64,000 nucleotides of DNA, from assembly GCF_900119315.1 (NCBI RefSeq), contig NZ_LT827010.1, forward strand, positions 3,691,001 through 3,755,000, given 5' to 3'. This document shows, piece by piece, positions 47,601 through 54,755 of the stretch (position 1 is the stretch's first letter; the number at the start of each line of letters is the position of its first letter). The notes under the pieces are model-generated. The model had not been told where the DNA came from. It made no database searches and was given only the letters and a program-made list of their open reading frames with translations. Source of the stretch: Actinoplanes sp. SE50/110. Lineage in GTDB: Bacteria; Actinomycetota; Actinomycetes; Mycobacteriales; Micromonosporaceae. Both the position numbers and the translations under genes were made by a program.

Positions 47601-49801
47601 AACAGCCCGTCGAGCGGCACGCCGGCGTCCGTGGCGGCCTGCTCGGCCAGATCGAGGAACTCCAGTGCCTGAGCCGCGGCGTGGTTGGTCAGTGCGGCAT
47701 CCGCGGCGGCCCGGCAGGCAGCCAGCGTACGCAGCGGATCCGCCTCCGGGCCTGCCGCGGTGTAGTGGCGGGCGATCCGGTACCGGTCCCGCGAATCCCC
47801 GGTGTCAGCGGCGTCGAGGTGCTCGGCGATGAGCCTGTGCAGGACTCGTCGCCCGGCGGCGTCGACGTCGCTGAGCAGCGCCTCACGCAACCGCTGGTGC
47901 AGGAAGGCGTGCCGCCCCCCGCCCGCCGGCTCGAGGATGCCGCGGGCCACCCCGTCCTGCACCGCCTCCAGCGCCGCCGGCAGGCCGGTGTCACAGACTT
48001 CGGCCAGCAGCGCGGCGGTGAACGGAGCGCCCACCGCGGCCGCCGCCACGAGCAGCCGCCGGTTCGTCTCGGGCAGCGCCCTGGTACGGGCCACCACGAG
48101 ATCGAGGACGTCGGTGGGCAGGTCCAGCCGGTCCAGGCCGTACTGGTCGAGCCGCCACGAGCCCCACTGCGGGAGCAGCACCCCGGCGTCCAGCATGGCG
48201 TTGAGGTACTGCAGCGCGGCGAACGGGTTTCCCTCACTGCGCGCCAGGATCTGCTCAACCAGCGACGACGGCACGGCGGCGTTGCCGAGATGGTGCGCCA
48301 TGAGGGCGGCCATCTCGGCCTCGTCCATCGGCGGCACCTCGATGATCGGCACCTCGGGCGCCCAGGCGGCCTCACCGGTGCGTTCGGTGCTCACGATCAG
48401 CACCGGCGCCGACGAAGCGCTCAGAGCGGTGAGCACCCGGCTGGTGGCGTCGTCCGCCCACTGGACATCGTCGACGTGTACGAGCAGGCCCTTCGCGGCG
48501 TGACCGATCCGGTTCAGAAACGCCACGGTCGCCGTGACCAACTGGTCCTGACGGTCCTCGTCGGCCAGTTGCGGCGCCCGCAGGATGTGCCGCAGCGCGG
48601 GCGACAGCAATTGAAGTACGGCGGCGCCGTCCCCGGCCATGGTGCGAAGGCGCTGCCGCGCTTCCTCGGCCGCGGCCGCCGGAAGCCTGTCGACCTGGTC
48701 CAGGTAGCGTTCGAGCGCGGCCCGCAGCGGCGCCATCGCCGGTGCGCCGGGCGCGCAGAGCAGGGTCAGCACGGGGTGGCCGGCGGCTCGGGCACGCCGC
48801 GCCAGTTCGCCGGCGAGCCGGGTCTTGCCCGCGCCGGGCACACCGGCCAGTCGCACCGCTCCCGCGCGGCCCGTACCGGCCCCGGCCCAGTGGCGCGTCA
48901 GTTCGGCGAGTTCGGTCTCGCGGCCCACCAGCCGGCCCCCGGTGCCCTCGACTCGCCGTTCCTCCGCCGAGTTGTCGACCAGGCCGCGCAGCACGGCCGC
49001 GACGTCGTCGCCGTCGGCATACCGGTCGTCGGGGTCCTTGGCGAGCAGCCGGGCCACCACGGCGGCCAGGGCGACCGGCACCTCGGGATTCAGATCACGC
49101 ACCGCGGGTGCGGGTTCCACGGCGTGCATCCGCACCAGCTCGGCGACGTCGGTCGAGGCGAACGGTGCGCGCCCGGTGAGACATTCGAAAAGCACGACAC
49201 CGAGGGCGTAGAGGTCGGCGCGGCCGTCGACCGGGCGGGCCAGCATCCCGGTCTGTTCCGGTGCGGCGTAGGCGAACGTACCGGCGGCGGAGTGGCCGAC
49301 ACTGTGGTCCTGCCGGGCGGCCAGCCCGAAGTCGACGAGTTTCGGCCGCCCGTCGGGGAGCACGATGATGTTCCGCGGCGTGACGTCGCGGTGCACGATA
49401 CCGACCCGATGGGCGGCGGCGAGCGCGGCCGCCAGCTCAGCGGTGATGGCCACCGCCTCGACCACGGAGACCGGGCGCTGGTCCCGCAGCGCCGCCAGTG
49501 ACATCCCCTGCACGAGTTCCATGATCAGGAAGGGCGTCCCGTCGGTCTCGCCGACGTCGTACACCCGGCCCACCGAGGGATGATCGACGCAGGCCAGCAG
49601 CGCGGCCTCGCGCCGGAAAGCCGCGGTGGCACCAGCGCGGTCCAGGACGTCGGCGTGCACCATCTTGAGCGCGTACTCACGGCCGTCACGCTGCACCCGG
49701 TAGACCGAGGCGTGGGTGCCACGACCCAGCTCCTCGAGCATCTCCAGCCCGGCCACCGACGGGCGATGGGTCTGCGGGCCGGCGTCGACTGCCGCGCTCA
49801 T
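44612..49801 (-). CDS. Giant Ser/Thr kinase-ATPase-GAF-GAF-GGDEF fusion
   Basis: 1729 residues, apparently cytoplasmic. An N-terminal Hanks-type Ser/Thr kinase domain (about 20-275) has the Gly loop GRGTHASV, Lys46, the catalytic H137-R138-D139 with N144, D157-F-G and A-P-E, so it looks active. A STAND/AAA_16 ATPase follows (Walker A GVPGAGKT at 320-327, Walker B LLVHVDDVQW near 455). A long helical TPR-like region (about 650-1240), two GAF domains (about 1250-1405 and 1415-1555) and a GGDEF domain with GGEEF at 1645-1649 complete it. No RxxD site. Kinase-STAND-GAF proteins usually end in a histidine kinase; here the output is a diguanylate cyclase. ATG 49801 is used; a ribosome site is not obvious. 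Confidence 0.88.
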   Translation of the reverse strand: MSAAVDAGPQTHRPSVAGLEMLEELGRGTHASVYRVQRDGREYALKMVHADVLDRAGATAAFRREAALLACVDHPSVGRVYDVGETDGTPFLIMELVQGMSLAALRDQRPVSVVEAVAITAELAAALAAAHRVGIVHRDVTPRNIIVLPDGRPKLVDFGLAARQDHSVGHSAAGTFAYAAPEQTGMLARPVDGRADLYALGVVLFECLTGRAPFASTDVAELVRMHAVEPAPAVRDLNPEVPVALAAVVARLLAKDPDDRYADGDDVAAVLRGLVDNSAEERRVEGTGGRLVGRETELAELTRHWAGAGTGRAGAVRLAGVPGAGKTRLAGELARRARAAGHPVLTLLCAPGAPAMAPLRAALERYLDQVDRLPAAAAEEARQRLRTMAGDGAAVLQLLSPALRHILRAPQLADEDRQDQLVTATVAFLNRIGHAAKGLLVHVDDVQWADDATSRVLTALSASSAPVLIVSTERTGEAAWAPEVPIIEVPPMDEAEMAALMAHHLGNAAVPSSLVEQILARSEGNPFAALQYLNAMLDAGVLLPQWGSWRLDQYGLDRLDLPTDVLDLVVARTRALPETNRRLLVAAAAVGAPFTAALLAEVCDTGLPAALEAVQDGVARGILEPAGGGRHAFLHQRLREALLSDVDAAGRRVLHRLIAEHLDAADTGDSRDRYRIARHYTAAGPEADPLRTLAACRAAADAALTNHAAAQALEFLDLAEQAATDAGVPLDGLFHRQRGVASLRAGHLAAAERELAAALEHESDPLRRADLLAKIAHAQHSDFAATEALRTVRAGLRELGQPVPSSVLLQVITGLAYLLVGWSTGRRRHRYSGRDEAARQRDRVVSDLCDAGAMAAAVGMHMMLIPLFHFRALPAVHRLGPGPEYARVQAALAMIADAVRLSRLAERCYARADRAARAVGDPRLTTRVPWSRATGTDAVAGFGPATGSAIREMLREHGTWLPPGEYLSGVGALAGTLLLRGYTREAQAWYDRGRDRLAKDLVLPGNPIAAVGVQVAAMSGNRAEAQARLGGMLAAAGGRGDDQGRRMNIMMARACMAAEFPDTQDIDALTAEVRRWRITPRRVWPQQRNFWLYLAWAELARCRSAEPQERAARLRLARDAVAAFGRAADNDVLRAFHHAVLADYLELTGAAEKALTQLSHADRLGCGMDLPLLAHLVAVGRCRALRALDRRADADRQAELAVAIAVDHGWEHRARAGHALLERSGSHRTTVSRRQPADVTGELLRRRLHAVQELSAAAATVLDPGELARVALDETMRTFAAERAILFLAGDAGGPLTPYLGRGAGGTDLVEVTGYAASLVCQVHHTGSAVVLTGTDDGTAVRSQSVVANGLRSVMIAPLVSRGDVMGAVYLDTRLAQGAFSEDDADLLNVITQQISASLVTARAAQLEVNVRTAERQRAVADMMRAAVSDLAGTLVPDEALARLLTTFVRVTGADAGILIPLTGSAAAVAGAVDATLLPGFAALDAVRRGAADGLWAEIDAVTPGAQAWVAAPLAGRDGRIAVAVLTAREPGRFDDSHVSVVAALAEQGMVAYENAQLFTEVRRLATTDALTGIHNRRHFFEGASERCAQARRTGTPLSALMIDIDHFKRINDDSGHGAGDDVIQAVAGRLRDVLGGQGLLGRYGGEEFACALPGRSLADTAHLAEAMRAAVAGEPVVTRSGPIPVTVSIGLAELGEGTPNLDDVLGSADAALYEAKRGGRNRVAHHMG

Positions 49802-50027
49802 CGCTGACGCCACATCGATAGGGACGGGCGAACCCGGTGAGCAGGGGAAGGAAGCCGGGTACCGGTCATCCGTCCATTCCAGCGGGCGGGCGGAGTTGCG
49901 CCGGAGTGCTCCGGTTGCCACTCGGTAGTCGCTGTCCGCAGGTCGTGCCGGTCACTGGGCGGCCAGGTGGCTTCGGTCCGTCGCCGGCGGTCATCGCGGG
50001 GACAACGACCGGCCGGACCGTGCGCCT

Positions 50028-51068
50028 TCAGGTTCTGGTCGGCGCGGTGGCCCGAGTGCCGGCCCGGGCGTGGTGCGGCCCGGTTGCTGTCGAAGCCGGC
50101 GGTGCCGTTCGCCGGGAACCGTCCGACCTGGTCGTGAGCGCCCCGAAAGCCAGCGAGAGCCCCGTCAACAGTCCGGCAGTCGTCCAGGACACGTCCCCAT
50201 CAATACCTGGCACACTTCCGGCCCACCTGGTCAGCGGCGACAGCAGGTCGAACACCGAGGTCGCGAAGAGCAGACCAAAGAAGAGGGCCGGCGTCATGAG
50301 TCCACCGGCGAAAGTCATGCCCGTCCTTTCCCACGGGGTTGCCTGCGACCTGCCCAGCCACCAGATCCCGGTGAGCAGCAGGCCTGACACCGCCGCTTCC
50401 ACCCACAGCCACGCCAACATGTTCTCCGTCGTCACCGCACGAATGGCCAGCGCCACGACCCAGATCACTGCGGCCACGGTGACCGCCATGGCGCGCGCTC
50501 GGGTGAATGGTGTCGCCGTCTCCAGCGCGACCACCAATCCCACACCAGCGTGCAAGGCGACCACGGGGAGCACGGCCCACACCAGCTCCGGCTCGGCATT
50601 GCGGCCAGACGTCACGAAACTGACCGCCAGCCCGACCGGGATGGCGATCGCCGCGACCACTCCGAAAACGTGCCGATCCGGCGACACCATGGCCCGACCG
50701 GCCCGCCGGCAGCCCACAGCCGCCGCTGCAACCACAGCTCCGGCAACCGACAGCAGGGGCAGCAGCGCCGAGCCGCCCACGTCGGCCCGATCGAGCACAA
50801 GGTCGACACCGGCCCAGACGACGACGCCGACCCCGGCGACCGCAACCGCCGACCGAGCACCACGAGCGAGCACGACAAGCGCCAGGCAGCAAGCGAGGGC
50901 GGCTCCCCAGCGCACATCCCGCGCCCCATACGACAGGTCTGTCTTGTCGTCCCACCACGGCGAGCCAGGTTCACACAACGGCTGCAACACCGCCATGCCG
51001 TACGCCCAGAGCCCGGCACCACCGAACGCGACAACGGCCAGTACCGCCGTACGCACCTTCTCGATCAT
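50028..51068 (-). CDS. Hypothetical multi-pass membrane protein
   Basis: 346 residues with about nine hydrophobic helices (TAVLAVVAFGGAGLWAYGM, AALACCLALVVLA, SVAGAVVAAAAVG, VVAAIAIPVGLAVSFV and others) and a basic, Thr/Ala-rich C-terminal tail. No family is recognised and no conserved catalytic residue is visible. ATG 51068; no strong ribosome site. Confidence 0.65.
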   Translation of the reverse strand: MIEKVRTAVLAVVAFGGAGLWAYGMAVLQPLCEPGSPWWDDKTDLSYGARDVRWGAALACCLALVVLARGARSAVAVAGVGVVVWAGVDLVLDRADVGGSALLPLLSVAGAVVAAAAVGCRRAGRAMVSPDRHVFGVVAAIAIPVGLAVSFVTSGRNAEPELVWAVLPVVALHAGVGLVVALETATPFTRARAMAVTVAAVIWVVALAIRAVTTENMLAWLWVEAAVSGLLLTGIWWLGRSQATPWERTGMTFAGGLMTPALFFGLLFATSVFDLLSPLTRWAGSVPGIDGDVSWTTAGLLTGLSLAFGALTTRSDGSRRTAPPASTATGPHHARAGTRATAPTRT

Positions 51069-51255
51069 GGCTTGGCAGCCTAGATATGCAGCGCAAACGT
51101 CCCCGGCCGCGCGACCCCTGCCGCCTCACCTCGTCCCGCAGACCATCCCGGGACCACCGTTGGTTGAGGCGAAGTCAGGGGGAAACGCTTATTGATCTTC
51201 TTGCCGGCCTCATAGCCCCGGCTGTCGCCGCCGACGGTGGCGGCAGAGCTCACCA

Positions 51256-51711
51256 TCAAGACACCAAGGCGAGGTAACAGATGATCGCGGCTGTCGCCAG
51301 TAACAAGAGCCATATTGTGGAGGTGATCCGGTGATGAGTGACGAGCAGCAATCGCGCACCGTGGTGGGTGAGCGATTCGACAAATGACGTCATCATCGCC
51401 CAGGCGCTGCTAAAAATGCACAAGAAAAGCGATATTTTCTTGAATGCCGTATCTGCCGGGTTTATCAATAAGGCGCCCAGCATCAGGCCGATGGCGACAA
51501 TGAAGCAGATCGCCGCCAGCAGCCGAACGACAAGGAAATCGGAATGTCCTTCCTCTGTCCGCGGAGGACCTCCCTTTTCCTCGGCTGCCGACCATCGCTG
51601 ATAGCTGTCCAGAAATTTCCATGAATAGTTGCCGAAGAGCCGGTCCAGCACCCAGGCGACGCCCGGCAGCAAGATCAGGGGAAGCTTCGCCAGCTTACCG
51701 CTCCCGGCCAT
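51256..51711 (-). CDS. Small membrane protein of atypical base composition
   Basis: 151 residues. A membrane-associated N-terminal helix (LPLILLPGVAWVLDRLFG), a charged stretch, then three membrane helices (FLVVRLLAAICFIVAIGLML, ISLFLCIFSSAWAMM, STIWLLLLATAAIICYL). The gene is markedly richer in A/T than its neighbours (codons such as AAA, ATT, TTT), suggesting recent acquisition. ATG 51711 is chosen since GGAGA is 10 bases upstream; a start 21 bases earlier is also possible. Family unknown. Confidence 0.65.
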   Translation of the reverse strand: MAGSGKLAKLPLILLPGVAWVLDRLFGNYSWKFLDSYQRWSAAEEKGGPPRTEEGHSDFLVVRLLAAICFIVAIGLMLGALLINPADTAFKKISLFLCIFSSAWAMMTSFVESLTHHGARLLLVTHHRITSTIWLLLLATAAIICYLALVS

Positions 51712-51863
51712 GCCGCTATCATCTCCGGTCATGCGTCCGTCGGTGTGGGTTACGCCGCCGGCAGGCTTGCGCCCCGGCCGTGAGCAGGCGTAATGGCCCG
51801 CTTTGCAGCGGCCTGTATCGTGTCGTCCGGCCATGCAGTGACGACGACGAATCAGAGGTGCTG

Positions 51864-54128
51864 ATGGACGCCGCCGTACTGGCAGTGCAGCAGTGGGTCA
51901 ACGCCACGTACGCCGGGGTCTCCGGATATGTGGTGGTCACCGAGGACGGCAGCGCCGGACGCCAGACGATGGCCGCGCTCACCCGGGGACTGCAGCACGA
52001 GCTGGGGATCACGGCCCTCTCGGACAACTTCGGCCCGGCGACGCTGGCGGCGCTGACCGCGCACGGCCCGATCGGACCCGCCGAGACGAATCGCAACCTG
52101 GTCAAGATCGTCCAGGGTGGCCTGGTCTGCAAGGGCTATGCCGCCTTCCGCCTCGACGGCATCTACGGCACGGCCGTGACCGCCGCCGTCACGGCCCTGA
52201 TGACCGACGCCGGCCTCACGGCGCGGGCCGACGGGGCGGTCGCCCCGAAGGTGTGCAAGGCCCTGCTGTTCACCGACAGCTACGTGCTGGAGTCCGGCGC
52301 CTCCGCGCCACTGCGCGCCGCCCAGCAGTGGCTGAACGGGCGCTACCTGAACCGGTCGGCGTTCACCGTGCTGGCCTGCGACGGCCGCCGCTCCCGCGAG
52401 TTCCTGACCGCGCTGATCTTCGCCGTGCAGTACGAGGGCGGCCTGACCGACGCGCAGGCCAACGGCAACTTCGGCCCGCTGACCCAGGCCGGGGTCAAGA
52501 AGAACGGCCTGATCAAGGCGGGTTCCTCCGGCCCGTGGGTGCGGTTGTTCTCGGCCGCGCTCACGCACTACCCGGCCACCCCGGTGTTCACCGGCGACTT
52601 CGACGAGTCGCTGGCCGCTGCCGCCCGCGCGGTGCAGCAGTTCTGCGGGCTCCCCGTGAGCGGCGAGGGTGACTTCGCGACCTGGGCGTCGTTGCTGATC
52701 AGCATCGGTGATCAGGCCCGCCCGGGCACGGCGGCGGACACCGTCGACGAGGTGACCCCGGCCCGCGCCCAGGCCCTGGCGGCGGCCGGGTACCGCACGA
52801 TCGGCCGCTATCTGACCAACGTCGAGGGCAGCGGCTTCGACAAGAAGATCAAGCCCGGTGAGCTGGCCACCCTGGCCGCCAACAACCTGCGCCTGTTCCC
52901 GATCTTCCAGACGTACGCGGACTCGGCCTCCTACTTCGGCTGGGGGCAGGGTTACGCGGACGCGCTCACCGCGCACGACGTGGCGGTCGGGCACGGCATC
53001 GCCGCGGGGGCGGTCGTCTACTTCGCCGTCGACTACGACGCGACCGACACCGAGGTCACGCAGCGGGTGATCCCGTACTTCCTCGGGGTCGACGCCGGGT
53101 TGCGGCAGCGCGGTGGCCGGTACTCGCACGGCGTCTACGGCGCCCGGAACGTGTGCAGCCGGCTCGCGGCCGAGGCGTTCCCGCGCTGGAGCTTCGTCAG
53201 CGGGATCACCTCGGGCTGGACCGGGAACGTGACCTACCCACTGCCCGCCAACTGGGCCTTCGACCAGATCTCCACGATGGACGTCGGCACCCTGGAGATC
53301 GACAAGTGCGTGCAGCGGGCCGGCGCCGACCCGGGGGAGGGCGCTTTCGGCTCCGCCGCGACCGACCTGTCCGCCTACCTCGACTGGATCGACCGGCTGC
53401 ACGAGCTCGCGGTCGCGTTCGGCACCGGCGATCCGGGCGAGCGGGTCCTGGAATACCTGCGCGCCGGCCGCTACGACAACTGGCAGACCCGGAAGCTGGC
53501 CGGCGGCACGAACGCCGCATTCGTCAGCTACGTCGACAGCACCGGGCTGGCGCGCGTGCGCACCTACCGCGACCCGGTCGCCGGGGTGGACGTGGACGTC
53601 AGCCGGTGGGGTGCGGCGGCGCTCGCCGATCTGCGCGGACGGGGCGACGCCGGAGGTTGGGGCGGTGACCTGATCGCCTTCTACGGCGGATGGCGGTTCA
53701 CGGCTCCGGCCACCGCGGCCCGCGACTACTGCGCGGCGTACCTTGCCACCAGCGAGAAGCCGGCGGCGCTCGACCTCGCCGGGCTGGTCGCGGACGTGGA
53801 CGCGTACCTGGCCGCCGCGGCCCTGCGCGCGGGCACCACGCTCGGCGCCCACCTGCGCGGAGCCGATCGCGGTATCCGGTTCAGCCGGTTCTACCGCGGC
53901 CGGTTCGGCAGCGACCCGAACGCCGCCGCGACCGCGGCACAGAGCCTGCTCACCGGCACCGGCGACGACGTGGTGACGGCATACCGCACGGCGCTGCTGC
54001 GCGGCCTGAGCACCACCCCGGTGACCGTGGACGACCAGCTGCGGCAGTTCTGCAGGGGCTTCGCCGACCGGCTGGTCGCGCTGGCCGAGAAGGAGCAGAT
54101 CCACATCCGTCGAGGAAAGGTGTCCTGA
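51864..54128 (+). CDS. DUF1906 (glycoside-hydrolase-like) protein with peptidoglycan-binding-like repeats
   Basis: 754 residues, no signal peptide seen. Residues about 1-285 contain two similar peptidoglycan-binding-like halves (LSDNFGPATLAALTAHGPIG and ANGNFGPLTQAGVKKNGLI). DUF1906, a GH25-like TIM-barrel, spans about 293-482 (AAGYRTIGRYLTN, LRLFPIFQTYADSASYFG, GAVVYFAVDYDATDTEV, GVYGARNVCSRLA, QISTMDVGTLEIDKCVQ). A helical C-terminal region follows. It likely binds or cuts cell-wall glycan. ATG 51864 with AGAGGTG upstream. The stop overlaps the start of the next gene (TGATG). Confidence 0.82.
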   Translation: MDAAVLAVQQWVNATYAGVSGYVVVTEDGSAGRQTMAALTRGLQHELGITALSDNFGPATLAALTAHGPIGPAETNRNLVKIVQGGLVCKGYAAFRLDGIYGTAVTAAVTALMTDAGLTARADGAVAPKVCKALLFTDSYVLESGASAPLRAAQQWLNGRYLNRSAFTVLACDGRRSREFLTALIFAVQYEGGLTDAQANGNFGPLTQAGVKKNGLIKAGSSGPWVRLFSAALTHYPATPVFTGDFDESLAAAARAVQQFCGLPVSGEGDFATWASLLISIGDQARPGTAADTVDEVTPARAQALAAAGYRTIGRYLTNVEGSGFDKKIKPGELATLAANNLRLFPIFQTYADSASYFGWGQGYADALTAHDVAVGHGIAAGAVVYFAVDYDATDTEVTQRVIPYFLGVDAGLRQRGGRYSHGVYGARNVCSRLAAEAFPRWSFVSGITSGWTGNVTYPLPANWAFDQISTMDVGTLEIDKCVQRAGADPGEGAFGSAATDLSAYLDWIDRLHELAVAFGTGDPGERVLEYLRAGRYDNWQTRKLAGGTNAAFVSYVDSTGLARVRTYRDPVAGVDVDVSRWGAAALADLRGRGDAGGWGGDLIAFYGGWRFTAPATAARDYCAAYLATSEKPAALDLAGLVADVDAYLAAAALRAGTTLGAHLRGADRGIRFSRFYRGRFGSDPNAAATAAQSLLTGTGDDVVTAYRTALLRGLSTTPVTVDDQLRQFCRGFADRLVALAEKEQIHIRRGKVS

Positions 54129-54691
54129 TGCGGCGACGTACCCTGCTGGCGTCGGCGGGAGCGGGAGCCATGCTGACCGTTCCCGGGCTGCCCCCGGCCG
54201 CGGCCGAGGCCGCTGCCAAACCCACTCTGCGTACGTACGCCGTGCAGGGCACCGACCTCGCGGTGGCGTTGCTGCCCGGTCCGGCCGCGACGATCCTGCT
54301 CTACGCTGCTCGCCGCTTCCACTACGAGATCGACGCGCTGCGCTCGGGTGATCTCGTCACCGACGCTTCGGGCACCGTCCTCGACATCCGGCCGGGGTGG
54401 TATCCGGCGGGCGCACGGGACGGCTTCCTGCCGTACCAGCTGATCGTTGTTCATGACATCGTCGCGCAGTGCGACGGTCTGCTCCGCTGGGGCGGCGACG
54501 AGCGTACGCCGCGCGAAGGACGCTTCGCGATCGCCGTGGCGCCCACCGACCACCGCCTGCGGGTGCTGGCGAAGCGCCTGGACACCGATGCCGCATCACC
54601 GAGCCGCCGGGTGGGGGCGGGCACCGCCCTGCCGTTCACCACGGACCGGGTGCGGCGGGCGCAGTCGCTGCGTCGCAGCATGATCCGGTAA
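54128..54691 (+). CDS. Tat-exported small protein coupled to the DUF1906 gene
   Basis: 187 residues with a twin-arginine signal (MRRRTLLASAGAGAML, cleavage near AAAEA). The exported body is mixed alpha/beta (TYAVQGTDLAVALLPGPAAT, YPAGARDGFLPYQLIVVHD) and unrecognised. Translation is coupled to the DUF1906 gene, and GAGGAAAGG precedes ATG 54128. A joint role outside the cell is likely, but unknown. Confidence 0.72.
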   Translation: MRRRTLLASAGAGAMLTVPGLPPAAAEAAAKPTLRTYAVQGTDLAVALLPGPAATILLYAARRFHYEIDALRSGDLVTDASGTVLDIRPGWYPAGARDGFLPYQLIVVHDIVAQCDGLLRWGGDERTPREGRFAIAVAPTDHRLRVLAKRLDTDAASPSRRVGAGTALPFTTDRVRRAQSLRRSMIR

Positions 54692-54721
54692 CGCTCGGCG
54701 CCCCTTGCCGCCACGAGGGAG

Positions 54722-54748
54722 CGGACTTCTCGGCCCTCCGAAAGTCCG
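54722..54748. terminator. Possible bidirectional hairpin between converging genes
   Basis: CGGACTT (54722-54728) and AAGTCCG (54742-54748) form a 7-bp stem between the converging genes ending at 54691 and 54756. Confidence 0.4.
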
Positions 54749-54755
54749 ACGTCCC

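Noticed and set aside
47519..49501. A 660-codon plus-strand frame within the giant kinase gene
   Set aside because: It lies opposite intact kinase and ATPase motifs and has low-complexity composition.
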